Part shown: positions 27,866 to 37,848 of the stretch, piece by piece
How the letters are laid out: each line of letters opens with the position of its first letter
Numbering within the stretch: the first letter of the stretch is position 1
Notes under the pieces: generated by a model
What the model was told of the DNA's origin: nothing
Database searches by the model: none
The model's input: the letters and a program-made list of their open reading frames with translations, nothing else
Program-made: the position numbers and the translations under genes
Source of the DNA: Penelope pileata
Taxonomy: Eukaryota > Chordata > Aves > Galliformes > Cracidae
Assembly: GCA_013396635.1 (NCBI GenBank)
Contig: WBMW01000614.1
Span: 299,489-363,488, forward strand
DNA: 64,000 nt
Reading direction: 5' to 3'

Positions 27866-28244
27866 TCATGCCCCAAACCTGGACAGTCTTCCCACACAAC
27901 TGAAACAGCGGCTGTGCACACCGCAGTTCACAGTACATTTCCTCCCCTAACATGCAACAGTCATGCAATCAGCCAAGATGCCTTTTTCAACCTATCCTTT
28001 GCTTAGGGCAGATTCTTCATTGAAGAAAGTCCAATTATTTTTATAGCTCAGATTTGTAAATATCAACCAGTTCAACTACTATGAGCCCCAAGAATAGGCT
28101 ATGGAAAACATCTCTGCTTCCAATATGGAACATCCAGGTATTTAATCTGATTCCCACTGTGAAGTAGATCCAACAGATATCCAATCCTTTACTTGGGGCC
28201 ACACCCCAGGTGTTAACTTGTTAGCACTGTGAACTTGCTCTGCA

Positions 28245-28264
28245 CCTAAGGAGAGAAGACAAAT
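28245..28264 (-). promoter_or_regulatory. Second acceptor-like site between the two microRNA hairpins
   Basis: On the minus strand, just past pre-miR-222, the sequence GTCTTCTCTCCTTAG is followed by GTGCAGAG. This is a pyrimidine tract plus AG (28247-28246). If used, the spliced exon would start at 28245, keeping miR-221 exonic while placing miR-222 in the intron. There is no evidence of use. Confidence 0.3.
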
Positions 28265-28306
28265 CCAACAAAAAGCCTAGGTAGGAGATCTGAGATGTCA
28301 TCAGAG

Positions 28307-28327
28307 ACCCAGTAGCCAGATGTAGCT
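28307..28327 (-). ncRNA. MIR222: mature miR-222-3p
   Basis: This is the 21-base guide arm, which pairs with targets through seed GCTACAT (bases 2-8). It is identical to the vertebrate miR-222-3p sequence. It differs from the miR-221-3p at 27803-27825 only after the shared first eight bases, so the two should share most seed targets. The exact 3' end can vary by a base or two through Dicer or trimming heterogeneity, which the sequence cannot show. Confidence 0.96.
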
Positions 28328-28342
28328 GCTGATTGCAAAGAC

Positions 28343-28364
28343 AGAATCTACACTGACTACTGAG
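28343..28364 (-). ncRNA. MIR222: miR-222-5p arm
   Basis: This is the passenger arm of pre-miR-222, beginning CTCAGTAGTCAGTG. It pairs with the 3p arm across the hairpin. The seed region TCAGTAG is unchanged relative to mammals, while two later bases differ. The ends are set by analogy with the mammalian arm. Confidence 0.88.
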
Positions 28365-29172
28365 CGATTGATGAACAGCTACTAATTCTGGGCTGAATGA
28401 TCCACAGTGGTAGTCCAACACGACCTGCAGAAAATTAGAAAAGAAAAATCAGTATAACATTTCCATAGATAGATCTGTAGACAGAAAGAATTTTCTACAG
28501 TTAACGTTCTACAAGAAAAGTGTCTTGCCAGAGCAGAATCACTTCAGGTATGCACTCATTAGCTTTTACAATTAACAAGCATTCACAGGGTGTTCCTGCA
28601 ACTTTAATCTAAAATAACCAGTTTTCATCCTCATGAAGAGCCAAAAGCAGATAACATGAAGTGTTCACAAATTTGAAGTAGACTTCAGAACCAAAGTCAC
28701 CGCAAGTCTCTCCTTAATCCTTAAATAATATAGTACAAGAAGCTGCAAATTTTTCAAGAAACAGGCTGTTCTCATCCTGTCAGAAAGGGTATTAAGTAAA
28801 TCAAATCAAATGTAAAGGCACAGAGCTAATCCTGAAATGGTGAAACATATCCCACATCGCAGCGAGAAAAAAAGTACAGCTCCTACATTATTTAGTAGAG
28901 AAGGAAGGGAGCTGCTTAGAGTTAATTATTAGAGATCAACATTTTCAATCTTTGCATAAGAACTCCTGAATGCAGCCATTTGAAGTCCTTTGTCTCTGGT
29001 GTCAACTGAAAGAATTCCATCTCTCCTTTGAGCTGAACCTGTTGTACTTCAGCTTTTTTTTTTTCAGATGTGCTACACTGACTAGATACACGTCTAGCCT
29101 GACCTTCCAACAGTGACTTAAACACAATTTATTGCATTCTTCTTGTAGAGCTAAGTGCTAAGATTTTGATGC

Positions 29173-29207
29173 TGACTTCTTGCTATGCTTTACACAGCAA
29201 GAAGTCA
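29173..29207 (-). repeat. 12-bp perfect inverted repeat (small hairpin)
   Basis: TGACTTCTTGCT (29173-29184) and AGCAAGAAGTCA (29196-29207) are exact inverted repeats around an 11-base loop. It lies about 800 bases upstream of pre-miR-222 in the inferred primary transcript. The stem is shorter than a typical pre-miRNA (about 33 paired bases), unless outer pairs with a bulge extend it through TTTT / AAAA. Confidence 0.7.
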
Positions 29208-31522
29208 AAAATGGCCAAATTAGAACTTTTAAGTGAATATTCCAAATATTTAATTAAAGCACTTATTTGGGAACTCAGACTTTCAACTTTAATGACAATA
29301 TTTTAAACACTGTCAATGGCCAGCTAAGCATTTTGCTGCTGTTCTTTTAAATACAGAACCGTAACTAAGAATATTTCTACACATTTTTAATCATTTAACT
29401 GTTTACAACAGTTTTACTATTAACGTTGACTAGATTATAGCAATTACATCAGTGATTAAGGACAGGTCTACTGGAAAGCAAATAACTGTAACAGATTGCA
29501 ATAAAATACTTTCAGAAAGGAGCGGTTGCCCTTACATCCCCACCATAAAAACAGCACGATAGATTCACACGTCTTCCTGAACTTCTCCACAATGCAATTT
29601 CACAACCAGCATTTATTAAGCATGAATCAATATTATCTGATCCCCGTACAGTACCTCTGCTAGCCTGTACTTCTGACAGCACTTTGCCAGTATCTCGTGC
29701 TACCTGAAGTGCAAGAGCAGCAGTGCTGAAGCTAGGGAAACAAATACCAAGATTTCTGCTGGAAAACTGATCTGCACAATTCATTTACTGCAACCTGTTC
29801 ACTTCTCCTTCCTTTTGCCTTCCTTACCACTGCCTGCCCCCTCAAGACAATCCGCCACCCCACTGTCCCCTAAGAATAAAACCTTCAACTCTCCACTGGA
29901 TTTCTCACCCTATCTCCCACAGAGAGATAGGGCTCTTCCAACATGGGCACCTCTGGCTTGTGTTCACCAACAGAAGCCAACACAGGGAACATCTCCCTTA
30001 TGCTGCTCTGTCAAGCAGGCACTAGAACAAATAGGAGAAAGCAACCACCAAGTCTCCAAGGAGAGACTGAAATCCAAGATCAAGGAGAGATCGAGACAGC
30101 AGATTTGCAAGATTTTTATTTGCTTCTTTTTAAATGGAAAGTTGTTTTTGCTTTTAAAGAAAACATTTCTCCTCCTGATTCATTACACTATTAGGTATTC
30201 AATCATTCACAAGTCTTAACCAGGCCCCTCGGATATAAGGGAGCAGCAAGCGATTTGAGGGAAGAAGCAGCATCTGGAGTGGAGACAGCTCTCCTGCCAG
30301 GGCAGCCTTGCTGAAGGGCAGCCACAGTGTGGCATTTCCTCACCTCCCACCACACCGCTGAAGTGGGGTGTGCACTTGCACCCAGTACAGAAAGTCAGTG
30401 AGAGCCCCAGAAGCCAAAGGATAAGTCATTTCATGCTAAGGGCTCTTGCAGGACAGAGAGGTTTGTAAAGGTCTCAGATGGAGAAGCTCTTTCCCATAGC
30501 ACAGTGGACCAGCTCCGCATGTACATGATATAAAGTCTCAAGCTGTACCATCAGCCTGGGTCATGGATCCTAACATCCAACTGAGTAGTGCTCAGGTTTG
30601 ATATTCGTGCAAACAGGATTCTCATTGCCACATGAAAGGAAGAAACATCAAGTTACAGAACAAAGAATCCATCACATGTCAAAAGCATCACCTGGCTGTG
30701 TTATGGATGACATGGGTGAACTGTACTAACAGTGACTTTTATTGCTGAAAATAAGAGGCAACTGAGCTCCATCATCAAATCAAGTAAAAATTAGGAAAAC
30801 ACTGCTGAATGCACGCTATGCATCAAATACAAAGGCAGCTGACTAGAACACTTGTGAATCACTGCCTAACACACTCCTACCTCTGCTTGTTGAATCAAGA
30901 CAGGTTTAATACGATTTAATGTATTTTAAGTAGATTGATCAAGGCAAGACAGACATTGATACATATGCCACTGTACTTTTTCTCCATTTGAATTTAACCC
31001 ATGAGTTATTTTTTAGTCAGAATCCTAGCTGTTGAGGAGAAACAGAACAAACAGGTCCTTGTCAGCCAGCTTTGTAGCGGAAGAGATTCGCACCGTGGGC
31101 TAACACATTACTGGAACAGGGATGGCACTGACAAGTGTTAAATTCTGTAATGAGAAAGGGAAACAGCTACTCAGCATAAAGATCACAGAAGGTGGGGAGG
31201 GAAGGAGGGAAATACCAATTACATCCGTTCGAACAATAGTTTTTCCCATGATGTTATCAAATTTGAGGAGAAAAAAAAACAAAAATCTTTGTGCTCTGAA
31301 CAATGCTGTTACAGGTGTCGAGCAGACTGAACAAAAAGAAATAGGTGCCATTTTACTAATTTTACTATTTTGCTTGGGATCCATGTTGCAATATTTGAAA
31401 ATGAGGCAGGGGATACTTTCTATAAAGCAGTTCTATCTGGATGTTAGTTTCAATACTTCCCAAACAGAAAGCAAGCAATTACCTCTCCAAGTTCAGAGCT
31501 GACCATTTAAGCAAGTTTTATT

Positions 31523-31541
31523 GGGGGGCGGGGGGGGGGAA
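31523..31541 (+). repeat. Short G-run
   Basis: Six G, a C and nine or so G lie in a row (GGGGGGCGGGGGGGGG) in the host-gene intron. On the transcribed minus strand RNA this is a C run. No function is inferred. Confidence 0.7.
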
Positions 31542-34500
31542 CAACCCATCACCAGGGACAGCCAAAAGCTTGCAAGTCAGTGCACTGGCACTGCAAGTCA
31601 AGAAATACTTCTCCTTGCTTAATGCACAATACAATGGAATTTCAGCATTCACCAAGCATGCCAAGAACTTAATTACCTAATATGAACATAGGCAAATAGC
31701 CATAATGTCTTAAGTTCTGAATTCAGTGAAACAGCTCAGCGCATTGTTTCAGCCGAGGAGGTATATGATTTACAAAGGAAATGTGTAATTGTGGAGTTCA
31801 GCTACGTGCTGCAATCTGCACTGCTCAATGAAAAAGTTAACCAAGGCACTAACTGTTGAGAACTACTGTACAACTCTTAAAAACCCAAGGTAATGGTACA
31901 GAAGGTGAAACCAACATTAAATACAGGTGTCTAATTAAAACAAGTTCTTACGCACAAATTCCTCTGCAGTTACCTAATTACACCGGAGCCAGGGTATCTC
32001 TGCAGCAAAGCATGTTTCCAGCAACCCCGGATCCTGCATACCGTAGACCCTGTGACTGCATTGGTCAAACCCATTCAGACCAGCTGATGGTCACTTGACT
32101 CTCTGCACTATTTATACATCGCTCCATTAAGTGAAGCTTCTGATTGGGCTGAACAGATTTACGAAAATCCTGCCCAAGACATTTTCTGAATTGCTCCACC
32201 AGAGAATACTAGTATGAGCAAGCCTAGGGAGGTATAGAGTTGGCACAGTCTTTAAAACAACTTCCTAGAGGCAAAACCACTTGCGTTCTCAGAGGCCAAG
32301 TAACTAGCTTGTTTTTAAAGCTGCATTTATCAGCAATTAAAACACAGTTACCTGTAACCAGGACCTATTTTTGAGTTGATTTTATGGACGGTCTTTGAAA
32401 GATTTAATGTAAGTAGATAAACTGGCTTCACTGCAAAAGCCATAAAGGATGCTATTAAGAATTACATATTCTTTTCTATCATGCAAAAGAAAAATCTAAA
32501 GAAGCAACAGATAAACTAAAATAATCAGACATATAGGCATAAATAAAATTGGTTTTACATGAAGCAAACTGTCCACTGAACTTAATGGGATATCTAAGCC
32601 TATACTTAGGAAGAGAGGCATAAAGCTGTCATGGAAGTGCATAAGCATGAATTAAGGTTTCTATGTTACATGCATTTGTATGCTAAAAAGAAATGATCTT
32701 TTTCAGTAATGTCTGTATCAGGACCACACTGCCCTGCGAGCAGGCAGCACGCAGTTACCAGCTGCTGTTTGCAAGCACCCATACCCTAGAACACTGTAAC
32801 TGTCCACTGGATGGTAACAGTATGAGAAACTGGATTCAAATTGCAAATTTGGTGAATAAGTTACGAGCACTGAATTACTTTATGTAAAAAGCAGCAAACG
32901 TTACCAATGAGGGCTGTTCAGGCACAGCATCAGACAGCTTGCCAGGGGATTTCAGCTGAGCTCCTCATGAGAGGTGCAGAAGGCAGCTCTCCGCACACAG
33001 GCAGTGGATGCAGTGTTACAGAAGCATCACCAGCTCAATCTGCCCACGTGGACACAAACCCAGCATCTCAAAGCACCAGGCAGGCTCACAGGACAGGAGA
33101 CTGCCAAAAGAGGAAAACACCAGGATAGGAAAAGGAAAAACAAACCCTTCCCCCCCCGCCAACCTGTGTACCTGAGTTCATGTCTCTAACCAAGACCTAT
33201 GCGAGGTGTGAGTCAGACTGTCTGCAGCCCCCGTGTCTGTTCCATATGTTTGCCAGACGAACAGTGCGTGCGTATGCCAGGAGTACATCAGGGTATACAG
33301 TTCGTACAAGAGAGGCCCCCCCAGCCATTAAGAGGGAAATAGCTGGTGCTCGCAGCACATCCGCGTTGCTGTAGTAGAGACGCTAAGCAAGACTCAACAG
33401 TGTCAGAGAATGACTTTATCAGATCGTTAGCTAGCTTCAATATTTTTACAGCACGCGTGCACCTTGCGACAGCACATGCCCAGCATGCCACACACTAACA
33501 ATCTGACTAGCGATCCAACTGAAACACCAGTAGAAGCTAAACAGGTTAAGCACAACACATTTTTAGTGTAGACAGATAAAATTCAGCCAAGACTTAAAAA
33601 AACAATAAATAGCACAGAACTCTGATGGTGGCTGAATTTACTCTGGTAAACCTCTTCCAATACCCCTTACAGCTCAGTCTTTGATGGCTGGACTCTAAAA
33701 ACCCAACTATGTCCCTGCTATGCAATTCAGTTTACGCTACCATGTGGTTCAAGCTTGCATAGCATCCACTCCCTGTGGAAAATAGGAGGCTTTGTCTTTC
33801 ATAACGCCATCACTTATTCACAGTGGGTACCTCTACACAGAGAATACTAGGGGAAGAAAATACCACTCTGAAATGGCAACCTAGCGAGTAACTGAAAGCA
33901 CACCAGGGATGAGACGAGTTTCTGAATGGCAACAATTCCTAAGATTAAATTCCCAGCTCTGACAGCATGATCCTTCTGCATAGTCCTCAAGGACCTACTT
34001 GGAAGATAATTACTCTTCCAAGTGCAGTTAGTACTTACTTTAGAGGAGAACAACAACGTTCACGTATTACTTGAACTTTGCAATACAGGCACTTGATTAT
34101 TCAATTATGGAGATGACGCTACAGAGCCACCTGCTTCAGTATCACACCCTAATACGCAATAGGAGGGTGGTGAACACGGATCCTTCACTCTCCTGTTCCC
34201 CACCCTGTCATCCTAATTACCTTACTGTCAGATGAACTCAACTGGTGGAGGGTAGCTCCTGTCTGAAGTTCACTGCATTTACGCTTTAAACTAACTTAAA
34301 TTGTTTCTCACCACCTTATTATTCTACAGAGAAAACAACCCTGTCCCCCAGGCAGACCCGGCTAGGCTTGGGAAAGAAAATACAACGACTGCTTAGATAT
34401 GAATTTCAGTCCAATTAGTTGTGAGCCTTTAAGATGGAGAAGCTGGACTGCAGGCATAGTTTGGGCATTGTCTTGCCTTATGAGGGGGAAGGATGGTGGC

Positions 34501-34876
34501 TGTTGTCTTGGGTAGAACGTGAGTCCCTGTGAGTCATAAGTGCTAAAACAATCCTTACTCGAGAGAAAAGGAGAACAAGTCCACACAAAATTTCACACCT
34601 GTTATCTTACACAACAGCACGCTTTTCTTCCTGGAAACAGGAGGCAAGTTGCACAATGCACTAGGAAGGGCTGAATGCTATGATACCCACATATATGTTT
34701 AGAAATGTTGTAGAGCCTACCACTTCAACCGAAAAAAAAACAAAATAGTCTTAAGTAGATATCAAAAACATCAGCGCACATGAAAGCACTCTGACGACTA
34801 GAAATCTGACCATGGCTCCCAGATTACAGCACAGATGCATCCAGTTAAGGTCTCCAGAAGTTCTGAAATTAATGCC

Positions 34877-34940
34877 GTTCTGAACAATAAGCGTTCTCAA
34901 CAATTGCTGTTCTGAATAGTAAGTGTTCTCCAAGTTGTTT
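34877..34940. repeat. Imperfect 32-base tandem duplication
   Basis: Copy 1 starts GTTCTGAACAATAAGCGTTC at 34877. Copy 2 starts GTTCTGAATAGTAAGTGTTC at 34909. The two differ at a few positions, so the duplication is not recent. It sits in the intron. Confidence 0.75.
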
Positions 34941-37817
34941 ACAAGATCAAGCCCATAACAACAATAAAAAGAACCACAATTCTTAAGTGTTAATAAAAAT
35001 CTTTATGAAAGAAACGTGAAAGTCAGGGACACACTTTGTCTTGTCTGAAGATTATCACATGACAACAGCATGGTGCTGTCTCAGAGACCTAAACGTGCAT
35101 GTCTACCCCACAGCTCACATGACTTTGCTTCCTTTAGACCATAAATGGCAACCAGAAGTATGCTTAGCAGAACAACAGGTACAACGTACTAAGAAGCTTC
35201 TCAGAATAGACTCTTATTCGACAGAGCCAGCGCTAATATATACACACACCAGTATTAAATCTGCATGAATATACACAAGCAAGTCACATGCAGGTTACAA
35301 CCACAATCTTGCACAGCTTTCCACATGCAATATTCCATATTTCACTTGGATGAAGGCAGAAGCAGTCACATACAAAGGGACATGGCAGCATCAAAACCAA
35401 TAAATGCTTCCAAAGATACTAATTTAGTTACTCCAAACTAGTAACCCCAGGCACATTGTGGTAGAAATCACAGTTCTACCTTTAGAAGTTTACCAGCAGG
35501 GAGTTTTAAAATACAGACAGATGCTCCCTAGGGAAACAGGAAGGCTGCATCCTACTGGAACAACTATTTAAACGCAGATCTCCCTGCATTCTCCCCTCCA
35601 CATAAATGTGCACACTCACACTGGAGTGACAAGATTAGGTAAACATGGACAGATAAACACACTGGCAGGGGAGAGATACATGTCAGTACAATTCTAACTT
35701 CTTTATGAAGTAAAACAGGATGATCTATTTAGATCTGGGACTGTACCATGTGAGCCACTGGCTGAGTTATTTAATGAGGTTATTAACATTTGAGTGACAC
35801 GTGCAAGTCAAAGCCAGAATGACCTCTCATGCTTGGCATCATAAAAATAACGAAGAGGTCACCAAATAAGTGGCTGCTTCCATCAGTGCAAAAGCACTCT
35901 GTACATACCGATTGCTAATCAGGAAGTTTCTAAAAAGAGTCACAATAATTAAGGTAAAAAGGCAAGAAAGTCCAGAATAGGTCTCAAGGATGCAAGAGAT
36001 GCTGACAATGCTACTACTAGTGCTGATAAATTGAAGGTTACTTGTGACATGCAATGACGACTCTGGCACAGTTTAGCAACCTAATACTAGAAGAGGGAGA
36101 GGAATGGGATACTGAAGAAAAACCATAAAGCCACAGACATAATAGGTCAAAAAGTATATATGACCACATTGTAATAAGACACAGAGACACTAGGGATTTA
36201 ACTTTTACTTTATCCCTTTCCCAGGGAGGGAAATACAGAACCTGGAAGACAAGAGCGAACTTGTGGATAGAATGTTTTGTCTGAGTGATCTAACTACCAT
36301 GGAACAGATGAGAAGAGAGACCAGCTGGAGAATTGTCTTCTCCCACAGTAGATGTAATCTCCAGGTTGCTTTATCCACTCAACCTTGCCAAGTCTACCTT
36401 CTAGTTTTTCCATAGCATGAACTGTTTTTAGATCACCTCCAACAAAAACAAAAGAATTAGCTGAAGATTGTTGTGCAAAATATAACTGGGAAGAACCAAG
36501 AAGTAGCTGTCTTGAGATGACAGACCTCCAGAAGTACAGGAATATTCAGATTAAAAAAAAAAATACATACAATCCTGCAAGAAACAGACAAAAGGGAAGC
36601 AATATATCCTTGGGTAAAGTGATCTTACAACAAGGATGGCAAAGTTATTCAGGGTAGGCAGAGAGGGTGGTGAGGAATTGACAGTACTGAGAAACAAACG
36701 TGGACGAGCATACCCTAAGGTATTTGAAAACAGGCTCTTGACATGAAATCCTTAGCAGTATGAAGTACCAGCAATACACAAATATTAAGTTCTGTTAGAT
36801 TCTGGTTTTGACAGAACAGAGGACAAAGCCCATCTCAAGTTTTGAGCTGTATGTTGATGTATTAAGCAATAGTTACTACTGAAACTGAGATTAACACCCC
36901 AATACTACAGTGCACTATGGTAGATGATGAGTTAATTTGTTCTGCAATATGAAAAGCTGTTTTGGTAATTACTAACACTGCGTTGCAACAACAGTTCTTA
37001 CTGGAGCTTCTCAGGAGGTCTCCCAACCTGGTCCAAATAAGCACTGCTGCAAGGGTGGGTGAGATGTCCACATACACAAAGAACTTCAGTTCCCAACTGA
37101 AAGCCATCAAGAGCTCAGCTGATAAGCCATTATTCTTGGTTCTTTACATATACTTAAACTCTAAACAGACTGTGACTACAGGCACATACAAACATAGGCT
37201 ATACCTGACCTACTTCATCCAACCTGATTTACTGCAATGCACACTCATTAGGTACTGTTAAACCTAGTTGTTCAATACTTGGATTTAAAATAAGATATCC
37301 TACTTCCAAAAATACCATCACAGAGAGCTTGAACAAATCCTAGATGTTCCATCTGGAATGTTATACGAGTTCTGTGAAGTTGTTTGTTTTTTCATTCCAA
37401 GTATTTTTAAGGTATTCAAGTACAGCTGCGTTGTCCACAGTACGCTAGAGTAAACAAGAAAGTCTTTTTGAATCAGACCTGCTCCAACTCCAACTTTCCA
37501 CCCAAAAGTTTCCTCATTTTCTGTCTTTGGTAAGAGCAAAATAAAAATGATGGGAGAGCATACTGTAGAGTTTATTGTCCAAGCAGGACAATGAGGATGA
37601 CCAAGCAAATATCCCACTGAGAATGCTATAAGCACTTCAAAAGCCCAAAAATCTCAGAAGCAACTTGAGTGAATATGGATTCAAAAGCAGAGGATGTAGA
37701 CCAACCACTTAACACGTGCATTCCCATCACACTGTTAACGAAGACTTTCAACTCAGAGCAGGAGTGGCTCCATACAAGACATACTGACATAGGTATGCAT
37801 ATGCACATTTTGCTTCC

Positions 37818-37848
37818 TGGCAAAGTCGAAGGTTGGCAAAGTCGAAGG
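37818..37848. repeat. 16-base tandem duplication
   Basis: TGGCAAAGTCGAAGGT is followed at once by TGGCAAAGTCGAAGG. The identity of the copies suggests a recent slippage event. It sits in the intron. Confidence 0.8.

Larger units (their letters stand above)
27791..27883 (-). ncRNA. MIR221: pre-miR-221 hairpin
   Basis: This is a microRNA precursor. The 3p arm at 27803-27825 starts AGCTACATTGTCTGCTGGGT and matches vertebrate miR-221-3p over all 23 bases. The 5p arm at 27844-27865 starts ACCTGGCATACAATGTAGAT and also matches the mammalian arm. The terminal loop includes TGTTTGTTAAGCAAC. The base of the stem is closed by CCTGGA at 27878-27883 (plus-strand reading) against TCCAGG at 27791-27796. 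It shares its seed with miR-222 and is expected to be processed from the same transcript by Drosha and Dicer. An 18-base T run (minus strand) follows 26 bases past the hairpin. The nearest downstream poly(A) signal is about 1 kb away. Confidence 0.97.
28297..28375 (-). ncRNA. MIR222: pre-miR-222 hairpin
   Basis: This is a microRNA precursor. The 3p arm at 28307-28327 (read on the minus strand) begins AGCTACATCTGGCTACTGGG and matches vertebrate miR-222-3p exactly over 21 bases. The 5p arm lies at 28343-28364 and starts CTCAGTAG. It differs from the human 5p arm at two positions, with T for C in each (GTAGTC, and GATTCT at the end). A short loop region separates the arms, and a CATCA/TGATG pair closes the stem base. 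The seed GCTACAT is shared with miR-221. In other vertebrates the family represses targets such as CDKN1B (p27) and KIT, in proliferation, vascular and haematopoietic settings. It sits about 50 bases inside the 3' exon of the host transcript and about 410 bases upstream of pre-miR-221. Confidence 0.97.
26806..28424 (-). ncRNA. MIR222HG: 3' exon of the miR-221/222 host transcript
   Basis: The exon begins after a good minus-strand acceptor. A pyrimidine-rich stretch (TTTTCTTTTCTAATTTTC) is followed by TGCAG, with the AG at 28426-28425. It runs about 1.6 kb through pre-miR-222 and pre-miR-221 to the poly(A) signal at 26825-26830. Open frames in the exon are short and break quickly. The longest (27523-27921 on minus, 132 codons) runs straight through the miR-221 hairpin and the T18 tract, so I read it as chance. 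Both hairpins are therefore exonic, and Drosha cropping would compete with a stable spliced lncRNA. The boundaries are inferred from signals only. Confidence 0.6.

Noticed and set aside
27523..27921. 132-codon minus-strand frame over pre-miR-221
   Set aside because: It runs through the hairpin and encodes the T18 tract as a Phe run. This is not a credible protein.
28221..28421. 66-codon minus-strand frame over pre-miR-222
   Set aside because: The open frame is simply the microRNA hairpin read as protein. The two-arm structure and exact mature match explain the conservation.
34030..34136. Possible internal host-gene exon ending in a GTAAGT donor on the minus strand
   Set aside because: The donor string is good, but the nearest upstream AG lacks a pyrimidine tract. 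RNA data would be needed to call it.
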